Below, piece after piece: positions 17,057 to 28,277 of a DNA stretch of 64,000 nucleotides (positions are counted from its first letter, which is position 1; the number at the start of each line of letters is the position of its first letter). Under the pieces are notes generated by a model. It was not told the origin of the DNA. It made no database searches and saw nothing but the letters and a program-made list of their open reading frames with translations. The stretch comes from Azospirillum ramasamyi (GTDB lineage Bacteria > Pseudomonadota > Alphaproteobacteria > Azospirillales > Azospirillaceae): the NCBI RefSeq assembly GCF_003233655.1, contig NZ_CP029829.1:2304978-2368977 (forward strand), given 5' to 3'. Position numbers and translations under genes: made by a program.

Positions 17057-17647
17057 ATGCCGACGCCGCATCCGCCGTCGCCGCCCTCCCCCTGGGTGGA
17101 GCGATTCGCCCCGCTGGTACGGTCGGGCGGGCCGGTGCTCGACCTCGCCTGCGGCGGCGGGCGGCATCTGCGGCTGTTCCACCGCCTCGGCCACCCGGTG
17201 GTCGGGCTGGACCGCGACCTCGGCGGCGTCGCCGACCTCAAGGGCGGCATGGGCGTCACGCTGGTCCAAGCGGATCTTGAAAGGGCTGATCTGGAAGGGG
17301 CGGGTCCGGAAAGCGGCGGCTCGGGTGGCCGCGGCGCCCCGCTGCCGATCGACGGCCGCTTCGCCGGGATCGTCGTCACCAACTACCTGCACCGCCCGCT
17401 CTTCCCCGCCATCCTGGCGGCGCTGGAACCGGGCGGCGTGCTGATCTACGAAACCTTCGCCGACGGCAACGCCCGCTTCGGCCGCCCGTCCTCCCCCGCC
17501 TTCCTGCTGCGCCGGGGCGAGTTGCTGGAGGCCGTGCGCGGCACGCTCCAGGTGGTGGCCTTCGAGCAGGGGGAAATCGCGGTGCCCAAGCCGGCGGTGG
17601 TGCAGCGGATCTGCGCCGTCGCCGGGGACGACCCGCTGCCGATCTGA
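17057..17647 (+). CDS. Class I SAM-dependent methyltransferase (TehB-like)
   Basis: This 196-residue protein has motif I VLDLACGGGRHLRLF at about 27-41, motif II VVGLDRDL, an acidic motif in the middle and a LEPGGVLIYETFADGN strand. The size and motif set fit small TehB/Methyltransf_25-type enzymes. A ribosome site (CAGGGAG) lies before the ATG. Substrate unknown. It is divergent from the DUF1178 gene and convergent with the SpoU methylase. Confidence 0.85.
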   Translation: MPTPHPPSPPSPWVERFAPLVRSGGPVLDLACGGGRHLRLFHRLGHPVVGLDRDLGGVADLKGGMGVTLVQADLERADLEGAGPESGGSGGRGAPLPIDGRFAGIVVTNYLHRPLFPAILAALEPGGVLIYETFADGNARFGRPSSPAFLLRRGELLEAVRGTLQVVAFEQGEIAVPKPAVVQRICAVAGDDPLPI

Positions 17648-17682
17648 TCTATCCTTACTCGCAGCCCCTCACTCGGTGGCCC

Positions 17683-18267
17683 TTACTCGTCGCCGTCACT
17701 CTCCGCCGGCTTCTGCTCCCCGCGGATGCGGCGGCGGCGGTCGGCGTTGCGCATAATCTGGCGGCCGTGGCGGTGCTGGGCCGGCGCCTCCAGCGGACCG
17801 CCGGGACGCACCGGCCGCTCGGCGAAGCGGCCGAGCGAGATCATGCGGTCATACATCACCAGCGCCCCGGCGACGCCGACATTGATGCAGAAGGACATCG
17901 GGATCTTCACCACATGGTCGCAGCGCGCCAGCATCGCCGGCGACAGGCTGTCACGCTCCGGCCCCAGCACATAGGCGGCGCGGGACGGGTGGCGGAAGCT
18001 GGGCAGCTCCACCGCGTCGTCGGTCAGCTCCACCCCGACCAGCATGCAGTCCCTGGGCAGGGTGAAGTCGGCGACCCGCTCGTGGATGTAGAGCGGCAGG
18101 TGCAGCGTGGCGCCCGAGGTGTCGACCAGCTTCGTCTCCCGCAGATCCGGTTCCGGATCGATGGCGAAGAAGAAGGAGGCGCCGAAGGCATGGGCGGTGC
18201 GCATCAGGTTGCCGACATTGCCCGGCTTGCTGATCCGCTCCACCCCGATTCCGAAATAACCACGCAT
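17683..18267 (-). CDS. SpoU/TrmH family RNA 2'-O-methyltransferase
   Basis: The 194-residue product has the three SPOUT motifs: NVGNLMRTAHAFGA near the N-terminus, YVLGPERDSLS in the middle and SFCINVGVAGALVMYDRM near the C-terminus, forming the knotted SAM site. It should methylate ribose in tRNA or rRNA; the exact site is not clear. The C-terminal 40 residues are basic and acidic and look disordered. The start at MRGYFGIGVE (18267) is preferred; an in-frame ATG five codons upstream at 18282 is possible. It diverges from the asparaginase gene. Confidence 0.85.
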   Translation of the reverse strand: MRGYFGIGVERISKPGNVGNLMRTAHAFGASFFFAIDPEPDLRETKLVDTSGATLHLPLYIHERVADFTLPRDCMLVGVELTDDAVELPSFRHPSRAAYVLGPERDSLSPAMLARCDHVVKIPMSFCINVGVAGALVMYDRMISLGRFAERPVRPGGPLEAPAQHRHGRQIMRNADRRRRIRGEQKPAESDGDE

Positions 18268-18345
18268 GAAGAACCCACACATCGAAGCCAAAGATAACCG
18301 GGCGGGAGCTTGCCGCCACCGTCCGCCCGAGGCAAGCTTGCCGGC

Positions 18346-19464
18346 ATGAGCCAAGACCATACCCACGACCATTCCTGCTGCGGTGGGGATCACCACCACG
18401 GCCATTCCCACCACCATGGCGAGAGCGCCGAGGGCCGCGCCGACCTGTCCGGCCCGGCGGAAAGCCCGATCACCGTCGAGGTGACGCGCGGCAGCCTGGT
18501 CGAATCGGTCCACCGCGCCCGCGCCTGCATCGTCGATGCCGGCGGCCATGTGCTGGCGCGCTGGGGCGACATCGACACCCCCGTCTACCCGCGCTCGGCC
18601 ATCAAGTCGCTGCAGGCGATCCCGCTGGTGGAAAGCGGCGCGCTCGACGCCTTCGGTCTGGGCGACGAGGAACTGGCGCTCGCCTGCTCCTCCCACAACG
18701 GCGAGGCGCGCCATACCGGACTGGCGCGGTCCTGGGCGGAGCGGGTCGGGCTGACGCTCGACGATTACGAATGCGGCGCGCAGATCCCCTACGATCCCGC
18801 CACCGCCGAGGAGCTGGTCCGCCGCGGCGAGGCGCCGACCGCCTTCCACAACAACTGTTCCGGCAAGCACAGCGGCTTCCTGACCACCGCGAAGCACAAG
18901 GGCGAGCGGCTGAAGGGCTATGTCCGCTACGAACACCCGGTGCAGCAGCGCATCCTCGGCGTGATGGAGCAGATGACCGGCCAGGATCTGTTCGGCGCGC
19001 CCTGGGGCGTGGACGGCTGTTCCATCCCCACCATCGGCATTCCGCTGGGCGCCATCGCCTATGCCATGGCCCGCATCGCCGATCCGGTCGACCTGCCCGA
19101 CGCGCGGGCCGAGGCGGTCACCCGCATCGCCGCCGCCTGGGGCAAGCACCCCTTCCTGATCGGCGGCACCGGCACCTTCGACACCGCGCTGATGGAGGCC
19201 GCCGGGGGCGCCGTTCTGGTCAAGGGCGGGGCCGAGGGGGTCGGCTGCGCCGTGATCCCCGAACAGGGCATCGGCATCGCGCTGAAGATCGAGGACGGCG
19301 CCGCCCGCGCCCGCGAGGTGGCGCTTGCCGCGCTGATCCGCTCGACCAGGGCGCTGACCGACGCCCAATGGGCGCGCGTGCCGCAACTGCTGACCGCGCC
19401 CCTGCTGAACCGCGCCGGCGCCCGGGTTGGCGAGGTGCGTGCCGCGGCGGGGTGGCCCGTCTGA
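18346..19464 (+). CDS. L-asparaginase II family (zinc-type) with His-rich N-terminal tail
   Basis: The 372-residue protein belongs to the asparaginase II family, whose Rhizobium etli member uses two Ser-Lys pairs and a zinc held by two cysteines and a lysine. Matching residues are Ser84/Lys87 (PRSAIK), Ser115 or Ser116 (CSSHNGE), Cys171/Lys174 (NNCSGKHSG) and Cys225 (VDGCSIPT). It hydrolyses asparagine to aspartate and ammonia in the cytoplasm. Residues 4-25, before the conserved domain, hold ten histidines and two adjacent cysteines, an unusual metal-binding tail. The ATG at 18346 is the first to include the whole tail; a start after it would still give a full domain. Confidence 0.88.
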   Translation: MSQDHTHDHSCCGGDHHHGHSHHHGESAEGRADLSGPAESPITVEVTRGSLVESVHRARACIVDAGGHVLARWGDIDTPVYPRSAIKSLQAIPLVESGALDAFGLGDEELALACSSHNGEARHTGLARSWAERVGLTLDDYECGAQIPYDPATAEELVRRGEAPTAFHNNCSGKHSGFLTTAKHKGERLKGYVRYEHPVQQRILGVMEQMTGQDLFGAPWGVDGCSIPTIGIPLGAIAYAMARIADPVDLPDARAEAVTRIAAAWGKHPFLIGGTGTFDTALMEAAGGAVLVKGGAEGVGCAVIPEQGIGIALKIEDGAARAREVALAALIRSTRALTDAQWARVPQLLTAPLLNRAGARVGEVRAAAGWPV

Positions 19465-19550
19465 GGCACCGACGGAACGTCATCGGGCGGCTGTCATCGG
19501 ATGGGCGCGGTGCTATGGTCGCCGCGCCCGTTCCTTATGAGCAGTCCCCC

Positions 19551-20777
19551 ATGAGCATCGACGACCTGCGTGCCCAGTACGAAGCCTATCCCTACCCGGC
19601 GCGCAACCCGGCCGACGAGTCGAAGCGCCTGATCACCGGATCGCCCAGCCATCTGGACGAGCTGGTCCAGCATGTCTTCGGCGGCCGGATCGACCATTCC
19701 CGGCCGCTGCGCGTGCTGGTGGCCGGCGGCGGCACGGGGGACGGCACCATCATGCTGGCGCAGCAGATGGCCGATGCCGGCAACCCCGGCCGCATCACCT
19801 ACATCGACCTGTCCGACGCCAGCCGCGCCATCGCCGAGGCGCGGGCCAAGGCGCGCGGCCTGACCAACATCGACTTCCAGAGGGGCTCGCTGCTGGAACT
19901 CGACGGGATGGGGCCGTTCGACTACATCGACTGCTGCGGCGTGCTGCACCATCTGGACGACCCGTCGGCGGGGCTGCGCTCGCTGGCCGGCGCGCTGGCG
20001 CCCGGCGGCGGCATCGGCATCATGGTCTACGCCCCCTATGGCCGCACCGGCGTCTACCCGATGCAGGAGGCCCTGCGCGGCATGACCGAAGGCTTGCCGC
20101 CGGCCGAGAAGGTGGCGCTGGCCCGCCGGCTGATCCAGGCCTTGCCGCCGACCAACTGGCTGCTGAACAACCCGCACATCAGCGACCACCGCTTGGCCGA
20201 CGCCAACCTCTACGACCTGCTGCTGCACAGCTGCGACCGCCCCTACAGCGTGCCGCAGCTGGCCGAACTGGCGGACAGCGCCGGCCTCGCCATCGCGACG
20301 CTGATCGACCCGATGCGCTACGAGCCGTCCCTGTGGGTCAAGGACGCCCGTGTCCTGAAGCGGTTGGAGGGGATGGACCCGCTGGAGCGCGCCGCCTGGA
20401 CCGAGCGCATCACCGGCGCCTTCACCAAGCACATCGCCTATCTGCTGCGCCCGGCCGATCTGGACGCCGCCCGCATCCTGCCGGACGGGCCGGATGTGGT
20501 GCCGGTCCTGCGCGACATCGACGGTCCCGCCGTCGCGAAGAACGTGCCGCCCGGCGGCAGCCTGGAATTCGACCTGATGGGCAGCGTCGTGGCCCTGCCC
20601 CTGCCCCGGCTGGCCGGGCCGATCCTGTCGCGGATCGACGGCAGGACCAGCCTGGGCGCCCTGCACGCCGCCATCGAACCGACGACGAAGGCGACGTGGG
20701 AGCAGTTCCTCACCCAGTTCCGCCAGCTGTTCGACGCACTGGGCGGCCTGGGCAAGATGCATCTGCGGAGGGGATAG
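19551..20777 (+). CDS. Class I SAM-dependent methyltransferase with C-terminal extension
   Basis: The 408-residue protein starts with a family-like region DLRAQYEAYPYPARNP and has the SAM motif VLVAGGGTGDGTIMLAQQ at about 52-69, then YIDLSDASRAIAEAR and FDYIDCCGVLHHL. A helical middle region and a C-terminal part with ISRIDGRTSLGALHAAI-like sequence follow, resembling a small winged-helix module. The pattern is known from methyltransferases of unknown substrate, often near tetratricopeptide proteins. The start could be the ATG at 19515 instead. It lies 86 bp after the asparaginase gene and is convergent with the aminotransferase. Confidence 0.8.
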   Translation: MSIDDLRAQYEAYPYPARNPADESKRLITGSPSHLDELVQHVFGGRIDHSRPLRVLVAGGGTGDGTIMLAQQMADAGNPGRITYIDLSDASRAIAEARAKARGLTNIDFQRGSLLELDGMGPFDYIDCCGVLHHLDDPSAGLRSLAGALAPGGGIGIMVYAPYGRTGVYPMQEALRGMTEGLPPAEKVALARRLIQALPPTNWLLNNPHISDHRLADANLYDLLLHSCDRPYSVPQLAELADSAGLAIATLIDPMRYEPSLWVKDARVLKRLEGMDPLERAAWTERITGAFTKHIAYLLRPADLDAARILPDGPDVVPVLRDIDGPAVAKNVPPGGSLEFDLMGSVVALPLPRLAGPILSRIDGRTSLGALHAAIEPTTKATWEQFLTQFRQLFDALGGLGKMHLRRG

Positions 20778-20808
20778 GGCGCGAAGCGCCCCACCCCCCG
20801 GCCGAACC

Positions 20809-22191
20809 TCACCCGCGCAGAACCGGCACCGCGGCGTCCAGCGCCTTGGTCAGCCGGTCGAAGGTCTCGTGAATCTCCGCCTCGGAGATCACCAGCGGCG
20901 GGCACAGCGCGATGGAATCGCCCATGGCGCGGACGATCAGGCCGTTCTCCTGGCTCAGCCCGTTGACCAGCGCGCCGGCACGGCCGACCGGATCGAACGG
21001 GGCCTTGGTCGCCTTGTCGGCCACCAGTTCCACGGCGCCGATCAGGCCGGTGCCGCGGGCCTCGCCGACCAGCGGATGCTCCGCCAGCGCCTTCAGACGG
21101 TTCTGGAAGGCCGGGGCGACCGCGCGGACATGGCCGACGATGTCGCGCTCCTCGTAGATCTTCAGCGTCTCCAGAGCCACCGCCGCCGCCACCGGATGGG
21201 CGGAATAGGTGTAGCCATGGCCGAAGGTGCCGATCTTCCGGCTCTCATCGACGCAGGCGCGATAGACCGCGTCCGACACCATGACGGCGGAGATCGGCAG
21301 ATAGCCCGACGACAGCTGCTTGGCGCAGGTCAGGATGTCCGGCTGCATGCCCATGGTCTGGCTGCCCCAGAAACTGCCGGTGCGGCCGAAACCGCAGATC
21401 ACCTCGTCGGCGACCAGCAGGATGTCGTATTTCTTCAACACCGGCTGGATCTTGGCGAAGTAGGTCGCGGGCGGGACCACGACGCCGCCGGCGCCCATGA
21501 TCGGCTCGGCGAACATGGCGGCGATGGTGTCCGGCCCCTCGGCCAGGATCAGCGCCTCCAGCTGTTCGGCGAGGCGGGTGGCGAAGGCCTCCTCGCTCTC
21601 GCCCTCAAGGGCGTTGCGGTAGTGGTGCGGGCAGTCGCCGTGGATGATGCGGGCGATCGGCAGGTCGAAGTCGCGGTGGTTGTTGGGCAGCCCGGTCAGG
21701 CTGGCGGTCGCCACCGTCACGCCGTGATAGGCGCGCTGGCGCGAGAGGATCTTCTTCTTCTCCGGCCGGCCGAGCGCGTTGTTGTAGTACCAGATCAGCT
21801 TGATCGCGGTGTCGTTGGCTTCCGACCCCGAGTTGGCGAAGAAGACCTTCGACATCGGCACCGGCGCCAGCCCGATCAGCCTTTCCGCCAGATCGATTCC
21901 CGGCTCATGCGACTTGTGGCCGAAGATGTGATAGCTGGACAGCTGCCGCATCTGCTTGGTCGCCGCCTGCACCAGCCGCTCCTCGCCCCAGCCGAGCGAG
22001 ACGCACCACAGGCTGGCCATGCCCTCGATGTAATCCTTGCCGCCATCGTCGAAGACGCGGACGCCCTCGCCGCGCTCGATGATCATCGGCCCCTGCGTCT
22101 CGTGGACGTCCAGGTTGGTGTAGGGATGGAGGACGAAGGCCTTGTCGCGGCTGGCGGCAGAGTTGCCGGCGGTGCTGCCCGGAGCGGTCAT
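20809..22191 (-). CDS. Class III aminotransferase (putrescine/omega-amino acid:pyruvate type)
   Basis: The 460-residue PLP enzyme keeps the family features: SGSEAND at 121-127 for phosphate binding, Asp262 in ADEV for the pyridine nitrogen and Lys291 (CAKQLSSGY) as the Schiff-base lysine. The N-terminal LHPYTNLDVHETQGP and SYHIFGHKSHEP resemble SpuC-like putrescine or omega-amino-acid:pyruvate aminotransferases. Likely role is amine or beta-alanine catabolism; the substrate is inferred only at class level. It is divergent from a GST gene across 223 bp. Confidence 0.85.
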   Translation of the reverse strand: MTAPGSTAGNSAASRDKAFVLHPYTNLDVHETQGPMIIERGEGVRVFDDGGKDYIEGMASLWCVSLGWGEERLVQAATKQMRQLSSYHIFGHKSHEPGIDLAERLIGLAPVPMSKVFFANSGSEANDTAIKLIWYYNNALGRPEKKKILSRQRAYHGVTVATASLTGLPNNHRDFDLPIARIIHGDCPHHYRNALEGESEEAFATRLAEQLEALILAEGPDTIAAMFAEPIMGAGGVVVPPATYFAKIQPVLKKYDILLVADEVICGFGRTGSFWGSQTMGMQPDILTCAKQLSSGYLPISAVMVSDAVYRACVDESRKIGTFGHGYTYSAHPVAAAVALETLKIYEERDIVGHVRAVAPAFQNRLKALAEHPLVGEARGTGLIGAVELVADKATKAPFDPVGRAGALVNGLSQENGLIVRAMGDSIALCPPLVISEAEIHETFDRLTKALDAAVPVLRG

Positions 22192-22414
22192 GGAGAGGGT
22201 CTTCCTGTTCGGTCTTGTCGGGTTCGCTTCCCCGCCGTCCGGTCGAGGTCCGCCGGGGGTGTTCGATTTGTTAAACAGTACCGCCGATCATACCCACAGT
22301 TCGGTCACTGGACAAACCTGCATCGTGGTCATCCGTGCCATGCGCGCAAGTTACTGGCGGGACGCCGGCCCCGATGGGACAGCTTGATTGGAATCACCAG
22401 GGGGAGCAACCGCC

Positions 22415-23050
22415 TTGCCTACGCTCTACGGAATGCCCAGCACCGCCGCGATGGCCCCGCACATCCTGCTGCGCGAGATCGGCCGGCCCTTCGACCTCGT
22501 GCTGCTCGACCGCGGGAAGGGGGAGCACAAGAGCGCCGCCTATCTGGCGCTGAACCCGCATGGCCGGGTGCCGACGCTGGTGGACGGCGATCTGGTGCTG
22601 TACGAGGCCGCCGCCATCTGCCTGCATCTGGCCGACCTCTACCCGGAGGCTAAGCTCGCCCCGGCGGTCGGCACGCCCGAGCGGGCGGAGTTCTACAAGT
22701 GGCTGATCTATCTGACCAACAGCGTCCAGGCCGAGATGCTGCTGTACTTCTACCCCGAACGCCATGTCGAGGGCGCGGAGGCGCAAGCCGCCTTCCAGGC
22801 GGCGTCCGAGGCCCGGCTGAACGGTCATTTCGATGGGTTGGACCGGGCGCTGGCGGGGCGTACATGGCTGCTGGGCGACACGTACAGCGCGGCCGACCCG
22901 TACCTGTTCATGCTGTGCCGCTGGACCCGCTTCATGGGCCGCCCGGCACGTACGCTCGCCAACCTGGGTCCGTATCTCGCCCGCGTGCTGGAACGCCCGG
23001 CGGTGAAGGCGAGTTTCGAGGCGGAAGGGCTGGACGCGCCGTATTACTGA
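22415..23050 (+). CDS. Glutathione S-transferase family protein (TTG start)
   Basis: The 211-residue product has a thioredoxin-like N-domain beginning PTLYGMPSTAAMAPHILL, with PTLVDGDLVLYEAAAICLHLADLYP as the glutathione-binding part, and an all-helical C-domain. It resembles the GstA/bacterial beta-like class, but a serine replaces the usual cysteine near residue 8. The TTG at 22415 is chosen because it gives the normal family N-terminus and is preceded at the right distance by AGGGGGAG; the frame's first TTG at 22388 has no ribosome site. It converges on clpB. Confidence 0.85.
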   Translation: MPTLYGMPSTAAMAPHILLREIGRPFDLVLLDRGKGEHKSAAYLALNPHGRVPTLVDGDLVLYEAAAICLHLADLYPEAKLAPAVGTPERAEFYKWLIYLTNSVQAEMLLYFYPERHVEGAEAQAAFQAASEARLNGHFDGLDRALAGRTWLLGDTYSAADPYLFMLCRWTRFMGRPARTLANLGPYLARVLERPAVKASFEAEGLDAPYY

Positions 23051-23063
23051 GAGAAACCTGCCG

Positions 23064-23097
23064 GACCTCCCCCTCTCCCCCTGGGGAGAGGGGGAGA
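23064..23097. terminator. C/G-rich palindrome between convergent genes
   Basis: A near-perfect stem of CTCCCCCTCTCCCC with its complement and a two-base loop lies between the GST and clpB stops. It lacks a T-run but could end or pause transcription from both sides. It belongs to a group of CCTCCCCC palindromes seen several times in this window. Confidence 0.5.
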
Positions 23098-23119
23098 GGG
23101 GATTTCACCGTCGACCCGC

Positions 23120-25723
<2,604 letters not shown>

Positions 25724-26028
25724 GATGCTCCCCCCATCTCCCGTCGACCGTCCGCGAGGCAGCCCGGTCGACCCGATCCACATGACAGTGCGATCCGCAA
25801 GGATGCTGGCTGAGATGTAGGCTGGGGCGGAAGTCATGCAAGACAATCGGAATAGATAAGATCATCGGAAGAAAAAAGCCCTCGCGCCTTCCTCCTCCCG
25901 ACCGCCTAGGACCAGGGAAAAGGGGTAGCGCGCGCCCCGCCGATTGCCCCCCTACACGGCCCCCGCCCGACCCGGCTAGACTGCCGCCAGCCCGCCTTCC
26001 GCCGGTTTCCCCGCCCCGGATTCCCATC
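25724..26028. other. Divergent intergenic region clpB / NUDIX gene
   Basis: The 305 bp hold the clpB leader and its putative heat-shock promoter and, beyond it, upstream sequence of the NUDIX gene. A long spurious extension of the clpB frame runs through it; no separate gene is seen. Confidence 0.5.
25814..25842 (-). promoter_or_regulatory. Putative heat-shock (RpoH) promoter of clpB
   Basis: On the minus strand CTTGCA is followed after exactly 17 bases by TACATC. This resembles the alphaproteobacterial sigma-32 pattern (CTTG at -35, CNTATNT-like -10) in the right place before a classic heat-shock gene. The leader to the clpB start would be about 85 bases. Confidence 0.5.
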
Positions 26029-26616
26029 ATGACCGATCTGGCCAGTGCCGCCACCAGCCCTGCCACCCGTCCCGCTCCGCGCACCGCCCCCGATGTGAAG
26101 CCCGCAGCGGCGCAAGCGGGCAAGGCCCTGCCGCGGACCATGACGGCGCGCCTCCTGCGCCTCGCCTGGAGCCTGCGCGGCGTCTGGCACCGGATCGCAA
26201 GGCCGCTGACCATGGGGGTGCGGGCCATCATCGTCGACGGGTCGGACCCGGCCGTCCCGCGCGTGCTGCTGATCCGCCACAGCTATGTCGGCGGCTGGCA
26301 TCTGCCCGGCGGCGGAGTCGATCGCGGGGAGACGCTGTCCGACGCCATGCGGCGCGAGGTGCGGGAGGAGGTCGGGCTGATCGCCGACCGCCCCGCTCAG
26401 CCTTTCGGCATCTACGCCCGCTTCCGCAACGGGGCGAGCGACCATGTGGCGGTCTTCGTCGTGCATGGCTGGAGCGGCACGCCCAAGGCGGACGGGGTGG
26501 AGATCGTGGAGGCCCGCTTCTTCCCGATCGACGGGCTGCCGGCGGAGCTGTCGCCGGCCACCGGGCGGCGGCTGGAGGAATTTCTGGGGCACCGCCCCGT
26601 CGCCGAACGCTGGTAG
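26029..26616 (+). CDS. NUDIX hydrolase
   Basis: The 195-residue protein carries a complete Nudix box (G-x5-E-x7-RE-V-x-EE-x-GL) at residues 95-117 and the usual WHLPGGG lead-in. It should cleave a nucleoside-diphosphate-linked or related phosphoanhydride; the substrate is unknown. The first 60 residues are Ala/Pro-rich and then basic and amphipathic (LLRLAWSLRGVWHRIARPLT), a possible membrane-contact segment before the catalytic domain. A later start is possible because the first 35 residues look non-conserved. Confidence 0.88.
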   Translation: MTDLASAATSPATRPAPRTAPDVKPAAAQAGKALPRTMTARLLRLAWSLRGVWHRIARPLTMGVRAIIVDGSDPAVPRVLLIRHSYVGGWHLPGGGVDRGETLSDAMRREVREEVGLIADRPAQPFGIYARFRNGASDHVAVFVVHGWSGTPKADGVEIVEARFFPIDGLPAELSPATGRRLEEFLGHRPVAERW

Positions 26617-26756
26617 CGGCACCAGTTCATTGCGAAGGAGCGCGATGGAGCGGGCGGTCCGGGGTACTCCCCACCGCCTTTCTCCCAGCCGCAAGGTGAG
26701 AAACAGGCACCGCATCGGTTGACAGGGACGCTCCGGCCCTTTCATTGTGCAGTGCA

Positions 26757-27518
26757 ATGAACGCCACACTGACCGCAATCCGCCGCTATCCCGTCAAGGG
26801 CATGAGCGGCCAGGATCTGACCGCCACCGACCTGACCGCCGGACAGGCGATTCCGCTCGACCGCCGTTACGGGCTGCTGCACGGGCCGGCCGCGCTGGAC
26901 TCCGAGACGGAGGGCTGGCGCCTGCCGTCCGATTTCTTCACGCTGGACCGCACGGAAAAGCTGGCGGCGCTGCAGACGGAGTTCGACGAGGAGACCCGCG
27001 CGCTGATCATCCGGCGCGGCGGACGGCAGGTGTCGCGCGGCCGGCTGGACCAGCCGATGGGCCGCACATTGCTGGAACAGTTCTTCGCCGCCTATCTGGC
27101 CGGCATCGTCCCCGGCATGCCCCGCCTGATCGAGGCGCGGCACGGCGCCTTCGGCGACAGCGAGGAACCCTCGGTCACCCTGCTGAACCTCGCCAGCCTG
27201 CGCGATGTGGAGGAGCGGATCGCCAAGCAGCCGGTCAATCCCCGCCGCCTGCGCGCCAACCTGCTGCTGGACGGCGTCGATCCCTGGGCGGAACGCGGCT
27301 GGATCGGCCGGAGCCTGACCGTGGGCGCCGCAACGCTGGAGGTGGTGGAGGCGCTGGACTGCACCCCCGGCAACGACGTGAACCCGGACAGCGGCGTCGC
27401 CGACCTCAGCCTGCCGACCATCATGGAGCGGGGCTACGGCCACAGCCAGATCCTGCTGCGCGCCCAGGTGACCGGCAGCGGCCGGATCGCGGTGGGCGAC
27501 CCGGTCACGCCGGCCTGA
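26757..27518 (+). CDS. MOSC domain protein
   Basis: The 253-residue protein has the MOSC N-terminal beta-barrel start AIRRYPVKGMSGQDL and a C-terminal MOSC domain with WAERGWIGRSLTVGAATLEVVE and the cysteine segment DCTPGNDVNPDSG. MOSC proteins are related to the molybdenum cofactor sulfurase C-terminus and reduce or transfer groups on pterin or N-hydroxylated substrates; the activity here is unknown. The ATG at 26757 is preferred over the frame start at 26745 because the family N-terminus follows it directly. Confidence 0.88.
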   Translation: MNATLTAIRRYPVKGMSGQDLTATDLTAGQAIPLDRRYGLLHGPAALDSETEGWRLPSDFFTLDRTEKLAALQTEFDEETRALIIRRGGRQVSRGRLDQPMGRTLLEQFFAAYLAGIVPGMPRLIEARHGAFGDSEEPSVTLLNLASLRDVEERIAKQPVNPRRLRANLLLDGVDPWAERGWIGRSLTVGAATLEVVEALDCTPGNDVNPDSGVADLSLPTIMERGYGHSQILLRAQVTGSGRIAVGDPVTPA

Positions 27519-27551
27519 CCTTCAACCTTTCAAGCTCCGAAACGCGGGGCG

Positions 27552-27995
27552 TCAGGCGTTGACGGCCGCCCGTTCCTCGCCGTCGGTCTCGTCTTCGCCC
27601 TGCTGGTCGTCATCGTCGCCGGCCTGCGAGGCGCCCTGCGGCTGGTGGCCGGCATGCCCGATGCTCGGCTGGCCGCCGCGCTGGCGGTTTTCCGATTCCT
27701 GGATCTGGTTGATGATGCGCAGGTAATGCTCCGCATGCTGCAGGTAGTTTTCCGCCTGCACGCGGTCGCCGGACGACATCGCGTCGCGGGCCAGCGCCTG
27801 GTATTTTTCCTGCACCTGCCACGCATTGCCGCGGATGCGGACGTCCGGACCGTTGCTGTCGAAGGTCTGGTGACGCAGCGGAACGTTCTGGCGACGGCCG
27901 GCACCGCCGCCCCCGCCACCACCACCGCCGCCGCCCCCGCCGCCGCCGCTGTTGCCACGACCACGCGAACGCCTGGAGTTCGGTCCCTGTCTCAT
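27552..27995 (-). CDS. DUF4167 protein with poly-glycine tract
   Basis: This 147-residue basic-to-acidic protein starts with an RNA-binding-like RRSRGRG segment, has about fifteen glycines in a row at residues 17-31, and then the DUF4167 core (TFDSNGPDVRIRGNAWQVQEKY, YLQHAEHYLRIINQ). The acidic C-terminus looks disordered. DUF4167 genes follow prfA-prmC throughout alphaproteobacteria, which suggests a link to translation, but no function is known. The Gly tract is coded by an unstable GCC-type repeat at about 27898-27950. Confidence 0.92.
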   Translation of the reverse strand: MRQGPNSRRSRGRGNSGGGGGGGGGGGGGGGAGRRQNVPLRHQTFDSNGPDVRIRGNAWQVQEKYQALARDAMSSGDRVQAENYLQHAEHYLRIINQIQESENRQRGGQPSIGHAGHQPQGASQAGDDDDQQGEDETDGEERAAVNA

Positions 27996-28277
27996 TCGGC
28001 TCTTAAGGCCCCATGCAAGAGAAGTGCAGTCCCCGGAACGCTCCGGCGGCCATCCGGCCTTCCAGCCCGGCCGCCCGGTCTGCCATGGACGATTTCCATG
28101 GGTCGCTCACGGGGTTCAAACGACGCGTCCGCATCACGTGCGGCGGGCCAGGGCGGTCAGCGCTCGGCAGAAAACCATCCGAGAATCGTGCTCCGCAGGC
28201 CGTAGGTTCGCGGTCGTGTACCGCACACTACCCGGCAAAGCCCGGCGATCCAACCTTTTTTTGGATCGACGGCCGGC
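27996..28277 (-). other. Gap between prmC and the DUF4167 gene
   Basis: The 282 bp carry no gene. A stem GATCCAA/TTGGATC (28247-28253 with 28261-28267) lies just after the prmC stop. The remainder presumably holds a leader for the DUF4167 gene. Confidence 0.45.

Noticed and set aside
17683..19386. Single 567-codon minus frame covering the SpoU gene and the asparaginase region
   Set aside because: Only the first 194-199 codons from the MRGYFGIG start are SpoU-like; the rest is the asparaginase shadow.
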